Below are positions 32,870 to 41,486 of a DNA stretch of 64,000 bases, one piece after another. The notes beneath the pieces were generated by a model. The model ran no database searches. It saw only the letters and a list, made by a program, of their open reading frames with translations, and was not told the origin of the DNA. The DNA is from Accumulibacter sp. (GTDB lineage: Bacteria; Pseudomonadota; Gammaproteobacteria; Burkholderiales; Rhodocyclaceae): the NCBI GenBank assembly GCA_024235695.1, contig JACKLX010000013.1, forward strand, positions 1-64,000. The letters are read 5' to 3'. Position 1 is the first letter of the stretch. Each line of letters begins with the position of its first letter. The position numbers and the translations under genes were made by a program.

Positions 32870-34837
32870 ATGGATACGCTACCCACCATCGTCATGCTGC
32901 TTGGCGCCTCGGTCGTGTCGGTGATCGCCTTCCGGTCGCTCAATCTGCCGCCGGTGCTCGGTTATCTGCTGGTCGGCGCGATCATCGGTCCACACGCTGC
33001 CGACCTGGTTGGCGGCCTGACCGGCGCGCAGCATCTCGCCGAGTTCGGCGTCGTCTTCCTGATGTTCTCGATCGGGCTCGAGTTTTCGCTGCCCAAGCTG
33101 TACGCCATGAAGCGCATCGTCTTTGGCCTCGGCCTGCTGCAGGTTGTGCTGACCCTGGCGGTGGTCACCGCGATCGTCACCACGCTCGGGATGAGCTGGC
33201 AGGAAGGCGTCGCCCTCGGTGGCGCACTGGCGATGTCATCAACGGCGGTACTCACCAAACTGCTGACCGAACGCCTCGAACTCGACAAGGCGCATGGCCG
33301 CGAGGTGATGGGGGTGCTGCTGTTCCAGGACATTGCCGTGGTACCGCTGCTGATCCTCATCCCGTCGTTCTCGGAAACACCGGAACGTATGGCAACGATG
33401 ATGGGCCTGGCGATGCTCAAGGCGGTGCTGGTGCTGTCGGTGGTGCTGTTCTTCGGCCAGCGCCTGATGAGCCGCTGGTTCTTCATCGTCGCCAGGGGCA
33501 AGTCGGCCGAATTGTTCATGCTCAACGTACTGTTGATCACCCTCGGCCTCGCCTATCTGACCGAAGTCGCCGGCCTGTCACTGGCACTGGGCGCCTTCGT
33601 CGCCGGCATCCTGATCTCCGAGACGCAGTACCGGCATCACGTCGAGGAAGACATCAAGCCTTTTCGCGACGTGCTGATGGGGCTGTTCTTCGTCACCATC
33701 GGGATGATGCTCGACGTTTCGCTGGTGATCGCCAACGCGCCGCTGGTGCTGGGTGTGCTTGGCGCGCTGCTGATCGTCAAGTTCGCGCTGGTCCTCGGCC
33801 TCTCGCGACTGTTCGGATCGACCTTCGGCGGCGCCATGCGTACTGGTTTGTGGCTCTGTGCCGGCGGTGAATTCGGCTTTGTCCTGCTGGCCGAAATGCG
33901 CCACCTGAAACTGGTGCCGTCGGCGGTCCTGCAAGCGGTGCTGGCGGCGCTGGTACTGTCGATGCTGCTGGCACCGCTGATCGTCCAGTACAGCAACCAG
34001 ATCGTCCTGCGCTTCGCCGCCAGCGAGTGGCTGATGCGCTCGATGCAGATGACGCAACTCGCTGCCAAGACGATGAACACCGAGCAACACGTGGTGATCT
34101 GCGGCTATGGCCGCACCGGCCAGTATCTGGCCCGCTTCATGGAACAGGAAAACGTCGGCTACCTGGCACTCGACCTCGATCCCGAGCGGATTCGCGAAGC
34201 GACGGCGGCGGGAGAAAACGTCATCTACGGCGACGCCGTGCGGCGCGAAACGCTCGCCGCCGCCGGCGTCGCGCGCGCCAGCGTGTTGATCATCTCCTTC
34301 GCCGAGGCACGGACCAGCGAGCGCGTCCTCGAGCACGTTCGCGAGATCAACCCAGCCCTGCCGGTGGTGGTGCGCACGCTCGACGAAAAGGATCTTGACG
34401 CGCTGCTGCATGCCGGTGCCGCCGAAGTCGTCCCCGAGACGCTCGAAACGAGCATGGTGCTCGCCTCACATGCGCTGCGCCATCTCGGCGTGCCGCACGC
34501 GCAGGTGCTCGAACACTTCCGCCAGACGCGCATCGGCCACTACCGGACACTGCGCGGCTTCTTCCACGGCGAGAGCGACGCGGAAGAAGATACGCTCGAC
34601 GCCGAAGAAGCACGCCTGCATTCGATCCTGCTCACCGACGGTGCGCACGCCGTCGGCCGGACGTTGGGCGAGCTCGCCCTGGACAAGCACGTTGTCGAGG
34701 TGACCGCCGTCCGCCGACGCAATGTCCGGACGCTCGAACCTGCTGCCGACACCCACCTGGGTGCCGGCGACGTGGTCGTCCTGCTCGGCACGCCAAGCGC
34801 CCTGGCAGCGGCCGAGGAAAGGATCCTGCGCGGCTGA
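32870..34837 (+). CDS. KefB/KefC-type monovalent cation:proton antiporter-2 with RCK domain
   Basis: The 655-residue protein has about 12 membrane helices of the Na+/H+ exchanger fold: LPPVLGYLLVGAIIGPHA, EFGVVFLMFSIGLEFSLPK, GALAMSSTAVLTKLLTERLE, and LLFQDIAVVPLL. A cytosolic TrkA-N (VVICGYGRTGQYLARFMEQE, about residues 405-424) and a TrkA-C (about 570-650) follow. GVVFLMFSIGLEF and the QDIAVVPL segment are typical of CPA2 members that exchange K+ or Na+ for protons. GAGGGCC stands before the ATG. There is no KefF/KefG partner nearby, so glutathione gating is not indicated. Confidence 0.93.
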   Translation: MDTLPTIVMLLGASVVSVIAFRSLNLPPVLGYLLVGAIIGPHAADLVGGLTGAQHLAEFGVVFLMFSIGLEFSLPKLYAMKRIVFGLGLLQVVLTLAVVTAIVTTLGMSWQEGVALGGALAMSSTAVLTKLLTERLELDKAHGREVMGVLLFQDIAVVPLLILIPSFSETPERMATMMGLAMLKAVLVLSVVLFFGQRLMSRWFFIVARGKSAELFMLNVLLITLGLAYLTEVAGLSLALGAFVAGILISETQYRHHVEEDIKPFRDVLMGLFFVTIGMMLDVSLVIANAPLVLGVLGALLIVKFALVLGLSRLFGSTFGGAMRTGLWLCAGGEFGFVLLAEMRHLKLVPSAVLQAVLAALVLSMLLAPLIVQYSNQIVLRFAASEWLMRSMQMTQLAAKTMNTEQHVVICGYGRTGQYLARFMEQENVGYLALDLDPERIREATAAGENVIYGDAVRRETLAAAGVARASVLIISFAEARTSERVLEHVREINPALPVVVRTLDEKDLDALLHAGAAEVVPETLETSMVLASHALRHLGVPHAQVLEHFRQTRIGHYRTLRGFFHGESDAEEDTLDAEEARLHSILLTDGAHAVGRTLGELALDKHVVEVTAVRRRNVRTLEPAADTHLGAGDVVVLLGTPSALAAAEERILRG

Positions 34838-34842
34838 ACGCG

Positions 34843-34868
34843 AGCGGGCCCGCCAGGGCGGGCCCGCT
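34843..34868. terminator. strong hairpin between convergent antiporter and pilin genes
   Basis: An 11-12 bp stem, AGCGGGCCCGCC / GGCGGGCCCGCT, with a tight loop lies 6 bases after the antiporter stop, between convergent genes. It has no T-run but is very stable. Confidence 0.6.
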
Positions 34869-34941
34869 GCCTGCCGGGCCGGATCAATCGCCGATGGCCG
34901 TCGATCCGGACGACATCATGGCGACATCGGGACGCTCGATC

Positions 34942-35655
34942 TCAATAGGCGGCACAGACGGTATATTGGCTGCCGTCGACGATCGCGTTGGTGGCCACCG
35001 GCGCGGTGCCGCGGGCGGAACCGTCGAGCACCGCCTGCACCGAGCCGCTGTCGGTGAGGCCGTCGTCCATGGTGCTGTCGATCTGCCGCACGTAACGACC
35101 GAGGATGCCCGCCGAGCAGATGAAGAACGATCCGCGCATGTTGGCGATGTACGGCGCGGCGGCGCCAAGCGGGCTGATGCCGCTCTCGATGCCGATGAAG
35201 CCGCCGTCGGCGTTGCGTGGCCGGAAGTTGACGCTGTTGAGCGCCGTTGCGCCGGTGGCCAGATTGGCCAGGCGGGTATGCTGCCAGAATACCGAGCTTT
35301 CGTCGGTGGCGACGCCGGTACCGGCACCGCCGGCGTTCCAGGCGCCGTCGATGCGGCCGTTGTTCTGGGCGCACAAACCGGCCGCGGCCGGCGTGCAGGC
35401 TGTCGCCACACCGGCGCCAAGTGCCAGGTCGAGCTGTGCCTGTGTCTGATCGCCGGGGAAAGCCTTGAAGCGATCCTGATAGCCATAAACCATGCTTGAA
35501 ACGGTGCGGAAGTCGCCGACCATGTTCTTCACCTTGGCGCTGTTGATCAGCTCCTGGCCCTTCAGGACGCCACCAAGCAGCAGGCCGATGATGACGAGTA
35601 CAATGGCAATCTCCACCAGCGTGAAGCCTGACTGTCGCTGTTGTAGCTGGTTCAT
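34942..35655 (-). CDS. type IV / MSHA-like major-pilin-like prepilin
   Basis: The 237-residue protein has a short leader ending QSG and then FTLVEIAIVLVIIGLLLGGV, with Phe at +1 and Glu at +5 of the mature form, as needed for PilD-type cleavage and N-methylation. The C-terminal domain has several Cys (ACTPAAAGLC, FFICSAG, YTVCAAY) and glycine-rich loops. ATG at 35655 has GGAG 6 bases upstream. It is the last gene of the pilus locus but has its own sigma-54-type promoter at 35697-35711, as major pilin genes such as pilA do. Confidence 0.88.
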   Translation of the reverse strand: MNQLQQRQSGFTLVEIAIVLVIIGLLLGGVLKGQELINSAKVKNMVGDFRTVSSMVYGYQDRFKAFPGDQTQAQLDLALGAGVATACTPAAAGLCAQNNGRIDGAWNAGGAGTGVATDESSVFWQHTRLANLATGATALNSVNFRPRNADGGFIGIESGISPLGAAAPYIANMRGSFFICSAGILGRYVRQIDSTMDDGLTDSGSVQAVLDGSARGTAPVATNAIVDGSQYTVCAAY

Positions 35656-35696
35656 TTCGTTCTCCAGTCCGTGTCGACGATGATACCGGATACCAA

Positions 35697-35711
35697 GCAT
35701 GTTTCATGCCA
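35697..35711 (-). promoter_or_regulatory. sigma-54 (RpoN) promoter of the pilin gene
   Basis: The minus strand reads TGGCATGAAACATGC, followed by T. This matches TGGCACG-N4-TTGCW with two mismatches, and GG and GC are 10 bases apart. The transcript would begin near 35685, about 30 bases before the ATG at 35655. Confidence 0.7.
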
Positions 35712-35750
35712 GCAAAAATCAGTGGTTTCGGCCCCTGGCGCCGGCCGAGC

Positions 35751-35766
35751 TGTCGAGTTTTCGACA
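35751..35766. promoter_or_regulatory. palindromic upstream activator site candidate
   Basis: TGTCGA-GTTT-TCGACA is a perfect 6+6 inverted repeat about 40 bases upstream of the sigma-54 -24 element of the pilin gene. It also lies upstream of the divergent kinase. The half-site TTTTCGACA recurs upstream of the PEP-CTERM sigma-54 promoter (9585-9593). Confidence 0.6.
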
Positions 35767-35787
35767 CAACTGTCCGGAGTCGGACTG

Positions 35788-35838
35788 ATGAGCGCCGCCA
35801 GCGGCAACGCACCGGCCGCCGCCGAAAGCGTCGCATGA
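35788..35838 (+). CDS. possible 16-codon leader ORF coupled to the histidine kinase
   Basis: ATG at 35788 has GGAG 8 bases upstream and encodes MSAASGNAPAAAESVA, then TGA, which overlaps the kinase ATG as ATGA. The kinase start itself has no ribosome site, so translation of this short frame could be what brings ribosomes to it. It may be a coupling leader rather than a functional peptide. Confidence 0.35.
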   Translation: MSAASGNAPAAAESVA

Positions 35839-37547
35839 CGCTGCTGCAACGCCTGGCGAGCGCCTTGCGCCAGCGTCAACGCTGGCTGCTGATCGCCCTG
35901 CTCGGCCTCTTGCACATGGCGCTGCTGGCCGATACCGACCGCCTCTTCAGCATGCTGTGCTGGCTGGCGCATGTCGGCCTGTTCATTCTCTGGCAACCCT
36001 TTATCTACGCCGAGCGGCGGCTCGATCTCGGCGGTCTGCTGGTGATTGCCCTGGTGCTCGCCGGGGGCATCGTCTTTTATGGCTGGTGGTTGCTGATCGT
36101 CTGGGTAATCATCCTGGCGGCCCTGGTCGGTGGCCGCGTGATGTTCACCGATCATCGACCGACGCGCGTCTTCTACCTGATTGCCTTCGCCTACCTGCTG
36201 GCGGCGCTGCTCTTCTGGCTGGTGCCGCGAGTGGTCGCCAACGCGGCCCTGGTCGGACCTTCGCTGGATCGCGAATTCGCCCTCGGGATGCCGGTCTTCC
36301 TGCTGGTGATGACCGTGCTGCCGCTCTCCGCCGACAGCGATCGTCCGGGCGGCGGCATGGTCGACCTGTTCTACAGCCTGTTCATCTTTCTGCTGATCGC
36401 CGTGCTGGTGCTCGGCAGCCTGGCATTCATGCTGCTGCGCCAGTCGGGATACCTCGAGGCCGTTCTCAACACGCTGATCTCGATCGCCGTCCTGCTGTTG
36501 CTGATCGGCTGGACGTGGAACACGCGCCCCGGCTTTACCGGCGTCGACGTCTTCTTCTCGCGCTACCTGCTGACCATCGGCCTGCCCTTCGAGAACTGGC
36601 TGCATCGGCTGACCACCCTGGCGAGCAGCCAGAGCGACCCGGAAGGCTTCCTCGCGCAAGCCCTCGAGGAGATGCTCGACCTGCCATGGGTGGACGGCGG
36701 CACGTGGCTCGCCGGAACGCGCACCGGGACCTTCGGCAGCGAGTCGCGCTTTCGTCAGGAGTTTGCCGGTCAGCCACTGCGCCTGACCCTGCACACCCGC
36801 CACAAGCTCAGCCCGGCGCTGGTCTGGCATTTCCATCTGCTGGCGCAACTGGCCAACGAACACTACATCGCCAAGCTGCGCGCGCGCGAGCTGCAGCAGG
36901 TCAGCTACCTGCGCGCGATACACGAAACCGGAGCGCGCCTGACGCACGACGTGAAAAACCTGTTGCAATCGCTGAACAACCTCTGCTACCTGGCGCAGAA
37001 CGCCACCGGCCACGATGACAACCGCCTGGACCTGCTGCTGCAGCGGCAGTTGCCGCAGATCACCCAGCGACTGCAACACACCCTGGCCAAGCTGCAGAAG
37101 CCGCACACCGAGGCGGGCGGCGTGCTGCCGGCCGAAATGTGGTGGAAGATCCAGCAGCAGCGCTACGCCGGCCTGCCGGTGAGCTTCCATGCCGCCGCCT
37201 TCGACGCCGACGCCCTGGTACCGACGACGCTGTTCGACAGCGTCGCCGACAATCTTTTGCAGAACGCCCTGCTCAAGGCGCAGTCGGAAAGCCCGCTGCA
37301 GGTACGCGTCAGGCTGACCCCCGACGCGTCGAGTCTGAGCGTCTGCGACACCGGCACTCCGGTCAGCCCGCCGGTGCTCGGCGACCTGCTGCGAGCACCG
37401 GTGGCTTCCGACAGCGGCCTGGGAATCGGTCTCTATCACGCGGCGCAACAGGCCGAGGCCTGCGGCTACGAATTGCGGCTGACCGCCAACCAGCCCGGTG
37501 AGGTCTGCTTCGAGTTGCGCCGACGCCGGCCGGATGGCGCCGGCTGA
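35835..37547 (+). CDS. membrane sensor histidine kinase, PilS/PrsK-like
   Basis: The 570-residue protein has about seven to eight membrane helices in residues 15-240 and a GAF-like linker (about 250-360). The H-box is ARLTHDVKNLLQSLNNL with phospho-acceptor His371, and the C-terminal ATPase has N-box DNLLQNALLKA, SVCDTGTPV and GLGIGLYHAAQQAE. The THDVKN type H-box resembles the PEP-CTERM kinase PrsK. Start ATG 35835 is coupled to a short upstream frame. No response regulator is adjacent; the best partner in the window is the sigma-54 regulator at 51205-52659, at the other end of the pilus locus. Confidence 0.85.
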   Translation: MTLLQRLASALRQRQRWLLIALLGLLHMALLADTDRLFSMLCWLAHVGLFILWQPFIYAERRLDLGGLLVIALVLAGGIVFYGWWLLIVWVIILAALVGGRVMFTDHRPTRVFYLIAFAYLLAALLFWLVPRVVANAALVGPSLDREFALGMPVFLLVMTVLPLSADSDRPGGGMVDLFYSLFIFLLIAVLVLGSLAFMLLRQSGYLEAVLNTLISIAVLLLLIGWTWNTRPGFTGVDVFFSRYLLTIGLPFENWLHRLTTLASSQSDPEGFLAQALEEMLDLPWVDGGTWLAGTRTGTFGSESRFRQEFAGQPLRLTLHTRHKLSPALVWHFHLLAQLANEHYIAKLRARELQQVSYLRAIHETGARLTHDVKNLLQSLNNLCYLAQNATGHDDNRLDLLLQRQLPQITQRLQHTLAKLQKPHTEAGGVLPAEMWWKIQQQRYAGLPVSFHAAAFDADALVPTTLFDSVADNLLQNALLKAQSESPLQVRVRLTPDASSLSVCDTGTPVSPPVLGDLLRAPVASDSGLGIGLYHAAQQAEACGYELRLTANQPGEVCFELRRRRPDGAG

Positions 37548-37572
37548 GGCCGCGCCGGGCGCCTGGCGATGC

Positions 37573-38862
37573 CTAGGCGGTCGCCGCGGTGCCTGCCGCC
37601 CGGCGACCGATCAGCCGATAGACCAGCCGGTTGCCCTTGCCCTTGAGATGGATCTCCCGCCCTTCATCAAACTCGAAGCGATCGCGCAGACGCCAGTAGG
37701 TTCGCTGGTCGACCTGGACGACCCCGGGAACGCCTTCGCTGGTGACTCGGCTGGCGATATTGACGGTATCTCCCCACAGGTCATAGATGAACTTCTTCTT
37801 GCCGACGACGCCGGCGACCACCGGCCCGGTGCCGATGCCGATGCGCAGCTCGAGGTGCATCTCGTTGATGCTGAAGTCGTGGCGCAATAGCCTGCACATC
37901 TCCAGCGCCATGTCGGCCAGCGCCTCGGAGTAGTCGCTGCGCGCTTCGTTCAGGCCACCGGCGACCATATAGGCATCGCCGATGGTCTTGATCTTCTCGA
38001 GGCCGTACTGCTCGGCGAGCTCGTCGAAGCAAGAGAAGATCTTGTTCAGCATCGCGAAGACCTGCTGCGGTGTCAGCCCTTCGGCAACCCGGGTGAAATT
38101 GACGATGTCGGCGAACATCACCGAGACTTCGGCGAATCCGTCCGCGATCGGCTCCTTGCTGTTCTTCAGGCGCTCGGCGATCGGCGCCGGCAGGATGTTC
38201 AGCAGCAGACGCTCGGAACGTTCCTGCTCGACCTGCAGCAACTGGTGCGCTTCCTGCAGGCGGCGCTGGGCGCGATGCTTTTCGCTGTCCGAATAGCGCA
38301 GCAGCAGATAGACGATGGTCGATACGGCGGTAAAGTTGAGCGCGAAGAAGAACGCTGCGGTCCGCTCGGGAACGGCCGGTTGCAGGTTGCCCGGCAAGTC
38401 CGCCAGAAAATAGTCGAAACCACCGGACAGCGCGGTGAGGAAGACATAGGCGAAAAACCAGGCGCCCGACTCGCGCGTACCGATGAACAGCACGGCGCCG
38501 ATCGGCGCCAGCAGGGCCCACAGGCTGATGCCGCTGGCGGTGATGAAACTGCCGATACTCCACTGCGCGACGAAGGGGGTGAACAGGAACAAGGACAACT
38601 GGATCAGCCGGAAGGCGTTGAAATTGAGCGTCTTCAGGTATACCAGCAGATTGCCGACCAGCAGCAATTGCAGGGCGAAGGGAAGGTTGGACGAAAAACG
38701 CGGCCCGAGTTGCCAGTAGATCAGCAGCCAGACCATCGAAGCCAGGCTGATCAGGCCGGTGGCGAAGAACAGCAGCGACTTCTGCAGGCGCAGTTCTTCG
38801 GAGTCGGTCGGAGAGATGCCGGCGTTGCGCAGCCTGTCGACGAAGGTCCGGTACGAACTCAT
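37573..38862 (-). CDS. membrane-bound class III adenylate cyclase
   Basis: The 429-residue protein has six membrane helices (about residues 30-190), a short coiled coil and a class III cyclase domain. Seen are VMFADIVNFTRVAEG with metal-binding Asp, EKIKTIGDAYMVAGG with the second Asp and the adenine-selecting Lys, and YDLWGDTVNIASRV with the selecting Asp and the transition-state Asn/Arg. These point to ATP rather than GTP as substrate. It lies between two prepilin genes of the pilus locus on the same strand, so cAMP signalling may be tied to pilus function. Confidence 0.93.
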   Translation of the reverse strand: MSSYRTFVDRLRNAGISPTDSEELRLQKSLLFFATGLISLASMVWLLIYWQLGPRFSSNLPFALQLLLVGNLLVYLKTLNFNAFRLIQLSLFLFTPFVAQWSIGSFITASGISLWALLAPIGAVLFIGTRESGAWFFAYVFLTALSGGFDYFLADLPGNLQPAVPERTAAFFFALNFTAVSTIVYLLLRYSDSEKHRAQRRLQEAHQLLQVEQERSERLLLNILPAPIAERLKNSKEPIADGFAEVSVMFADIVNFTRVAEGLTPQQVFAMLNKIFSCFDELAEQYGLEKIKTIGDAYMVAGGLNEARSDYSEALADMALEMCRLLRHDFSINEMHLELRIGIGTGPVVAGVVGKKKFIYDLWGDTVNIASRVTSEGVPGVVQVDQRTYWRLRDRFEFDEGREIHLKGKGNRLVYRLIGRRAAGTAATA

Positions 38863-38968
38863 CGGGCTTCTCGCGGAAAGTAGAACGAAGGCATAGGGCT
38901 ATTGGACCGCAAAGCATCGGCACGGTCAATGCGCGTCGGCAATCGCCAGGACAGCCGCGTCGACCGCG

Positions 38969-39769
38969 CTAGGGCAGCTTGCCGACGGTGATCAATCGGT
39001 TGAAGACAACGAGACGGGAGATCCACAGCAGCTCGTCGTCGAAGGTCGTGGTCGGCGTCTTGCTGACGAACTCGCTGTTGGCCATGTTCAGCCCGGCATT
39101 GGTCAGCTGGTTGTCCTGCTCGTCGGCGTCGGCACCGGCCGGCAACTGCGTGCCCAGCGGCGTAAAGGCGCCATTGCCGTTCTTGCCGTGCGAAATGACG
39201 ACCACCGGCACCTGCAAGGCGATCGCGCTGCCGGCGGGTGCGGCGGCCGAGCGCACGACCAGCGTGCCGCTGGCGCACAACACGAACGCGGCATTGACGG
39301 CGCTGACCGTACATGGCACGGGCCAGACGGTCGCTGGCGGCGGCACGCTCTGCGCGAACTGCGTACTGACGCGGTAGGTATAACGGCGACCCCAGGCGTC
39401 GGTCTCGCGGACTCCCAGCGTCACCCATGGCAGCACGCCGACCTCGGTCGGATTGCCATTGAGATCACGACAGACGCCGTTCACCGGCGGCCCCTGCTCG
39501 CTGCCGGCGTTGCCGACACCGGTCGCCACGCTCGCCGCCGCCGGGCACGGCAGGCGGCCGTTGGCGGCGACGAAACCGAGCAGCGCCTCGCGGATCTCGG
39601 CCAGCGACGCCCGCGTGTCGGCGGTATTGCGGATGTCGATCTGCGCCGACAAGGGCACCAGCAGGCTGCCAACGACCAGCGCGACGATCACCAGGACGAC
39701 CGCCAGTTCAGTCAGCGTGAAGCCCCTGGCGCCGGTCAGCCGGGCTGGCGGGTGGCTCACGGCAGGCAT
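38969..39769 (-). CDS. prepilin-like protein (minor pilin)
   Basis: The 266-residue protein has a 16-residue leader ending ARG followed by FTLTELAVVLVIVALVVGSL, with Glu at +5 of the mature chain. The body has Cys residues (LPCPAAA, GVCRDLNG, PVPCTVSA, LCASG) and a segment GVLPWVTLGVRETDAWGRRY typical of MshD/MshO-like and GspG-like minor pilins. Its start overlaps the stop of the preceding gene by 13 bases, showing coupling. Confidence 0.82.
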   Translation of the reverse strand: MPAVSHPPARLTGARGFTLTELAVVLVIVALVVGSLLVPLSAQIDIRNTADTRASLAEIREALLGFVAANGRLPCPAAASVATGVGNAGSEQGPPVNGVCRDLNGNPTEVGVLPWVTLGVRETDAWGRRYTYRVSTQFAQSVPPPATVWPVPCTVSAVNAAFVLCASGTLVVRSAAAPAGSAIALQVPVVVISHGKNGNGAFTPLGTQLPAGADADEQDNQLTNAGLNMANSEFVSKTPTTTFDDELLWISRLVVFNRLITVGKLP

Positions 39770-40995
39770 CGCACGAGATCGCTGGTTGGCGTGCGGAAGT
39801 CGAAGGCCGAGGCGCCGCTGAAGTTGGTCGCGGTGGCCATCGGAACGCCGAACGAGGCGGCGTTCTGGTTTTCGAGGTAGTTGTCCTTGTTGGCCTTGTC
39901 GATCGCCGTGGCACGGCTTTGCGCCGTTGTCTTCCGGCCGCCAAAGATCAGGACGCGGCTACAGCTCGCCGCCGACGCGATGCGGTCGATGACGATCGGC
40001 GAGGCGGTCGGCAACTGCGTCAGGAGCAGCATTTCCTTCCAGTTTTCGCAGAAGACGGGGTCGGGTGCCTGGCTGCAAAGAAGGTTGCCCGTCCCCTTGC
40101 TGCCAGTGATCGCGATGGTCTGCAGGTGACTCTGGAAGCCTGGATCATCGAGCAGGCCGGCGATCGCAGCCGCGAAATCACTGCGTCTGATCAGCGGGTC
40201 GAAGATGTCGTCGACCGTGATGAACAGAAAACGATCGTTATAGTGGTCGCTCTGGGCCATGATGAAGCTCTTGTTGTTGGCGTCCGGAGCAGCCCGGTTG
40301 TTGGTGCTACCGACGAAATAATTGACCTGCCCAGCGACGGCATCGGCGCCATTGAAGGAGTCGAGGTAATTGCGGGCATCGTAATTGCCTCCACAGTCGC
40401 CGTAGGCCGCATCGGCCAACGCGCGACTCTGGCCGTCCAGCGCTCTTCCGGGAGCTGCTATCAGCGCGGCAACATCGCTCGCGACGACGTTACCCCCGCC
40501 ATCCAGGACGTCGATCTGACCACGCGTGTCCCAATTTAGCGCTACGTGCGTTTTCGGGGCAATCTTGAAGCGACCGGAAACCACGTACCACAGGCATTCG
40601 CCCCGCGAGTCACGAACTGGCGGGTAGGCGAGCGTCTTCCAGGGAAATTTCCCGATTACTGTGCGATCGATTGAGTTGCCCGTGTGGTTCAGCGTGGGTA
40701 CCAAACCCTCGGAAGGCGCCCCCCCCTCGAAAGGGCTTCCCAAGTCAGGAAGCACCAGGAATCCCGCCGCATAGTATGTTGACGTGTCTAGCGAGGCCCG
40801 GGAGATTGCGTCGCTAACCAGGGAATCCCGAGCCTCGGCAAGCGCCGCCGCGCCGCGCTGCTCGTTGGCCAGCCGCAGCTGTGTCGCATCGAGCTGGCCA
40901 ACGAACAGATAGAGTCCCCACAGGGTCAGCAGCACCAGCATCGCCATCAGCGCGATGCCGGTCTGCTGGTGGCGGGCCGCAGCGACGCGCGGCAT
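39757..40995 (-). CDS. PilX/PulK-like pilus assembly protein
   Basis: The 412-residue protein begins with a short leader and GIALMAMLVLLTLWGLYLFV, a hydrophobic helix like those of PilX/MshP-type proteins, but without the +5 Glu of classic pilins. The periplasmic part has Cys pairs (SRGECLWY, YGDCGGN, LLCSQAPDPVFC, AASCSRV). The protein probably joins the pilus tip or priming complex. It lies 2 bases after the PilP-like gene and overlaps the next prepilin gene, in the minus-strand pilus operon. Confidence 0.7.
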   Translation of the reverse strand: MPRVAAARHQQTGIALMAMLVLLTLWGLYLFVGQLDATQLRLANEQRGAAALAEARDSLVSDAISRASLDTSTYYAAGFLVLPDLGSPFEGGAPSEGLVPTLNHTGNSIDRTVIGKFPWKTLAYPPVRDSRGECLWYVVSGRFKIAPKTHVALNWDTRGQIDVLDGGGNVVASDVAALIAAPGRALDGQSRALADAAYGDCGGNYDARNYLDSFNGADAVAGQVNYFVGSTNNRAAPDANNKSFIMAQSDHYNDRFLFITVDDIFDPLIRRSDFAAAIAGLLDDPGFQSHLQTIAITGSKGTGNLLCSQAPDPVFCENWKEMLLLTQLPTASPIVIDRIASAASCSRVLIFGGRKTTAQSRATAIDKANKDNYLENQNAASFGVPMATATNFSGASAFDFRTPTSDLVRCLP

Positions 40996-40997
40996 GC

Positions 40998-41462
40998 CTA
41001 CTTCGCCCCGGGCGAGCGCGAATGCACCTGCAACTGGCCGCCATTGAGCAGGTCGGTCGCTTCGCCGGTATTGCGGTTGACGGTTTGCCCGACACGTGCC
41101 CTCGCCGCCGGGGAATCGCTGGTTTCGATCATCACCCTGGCCGGGTCACCATGACGCGGGGTCACCGCCAGACCGTTCCATGGATCGTTCTCGTGCTGCG
41201 GACTGCCGTTCACCCACGCTGTACGCTTGCCGCTGCTGCGGACAACGACGCCGTCGATGATCAGCGTCGGATCCGCCGGCAGCTGCTGCCTGTCGAGGAT
41301 GTTGAGTTCGCGCTGACGGTCGAGCTGCTGGCGCCGCTCGGGGGTGAAGAACAGACGACCGAGCGTTTCGTCGGCGGCGGCCGGGCTGCCGACGAGCAGC
41401 GGCAGACCGCTGCTCAATGCGACGGCGAGAATCAGCCTGGCTGGCGGCGAGACGCGGCTCAT
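40998..41462 (-). CDS. MshK / PilP-like periplasmic pilus protein
   Basis: The 154-residue protein has a signal peptide (LILAVALSSGLPLLVGSPAAA) and a short domain: LGRLFFTPERRQQLDRQRE, then PTLIIDGVVVRSSGKRTAWVNG. That is the repeat-like beta domain seen in MshK/GspC-type linkers between secretin and inner platform. It lies after the PilO-like gene in the order I-J-K known from MSHA loci. Similarity is by layout and the LFFTPxxR and GxxxRSxGxxTAWVNG motifs. Confidence 0.72.
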   Translation of the reverse strand: MSRVSPPARLILAVALSSGLPLLVGSPAAADETLGRLFFTPERRQQLDRQRELNILDRQQLPADPTLIIDGVVVRSSGKRTAWVNGSPQHENDPWNGLAVTPRHGDPARVMIETSDSPAARARVGQTVNRNTGEATDLLNGGQLQVHSRSPGAK

Positions 41463-41486
41463 TGGCTCACTTACTCCTTCCAGCGC

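Noticed and set aside
35735-35750. Second sigma-54-like element (TGGCGCCGGCCGAGC) on the plus strand before the kinase
   Set aside because: It keeps GG-N10-GC but little else of the consensus, and such GC-rich strings are frequent in this DNA.
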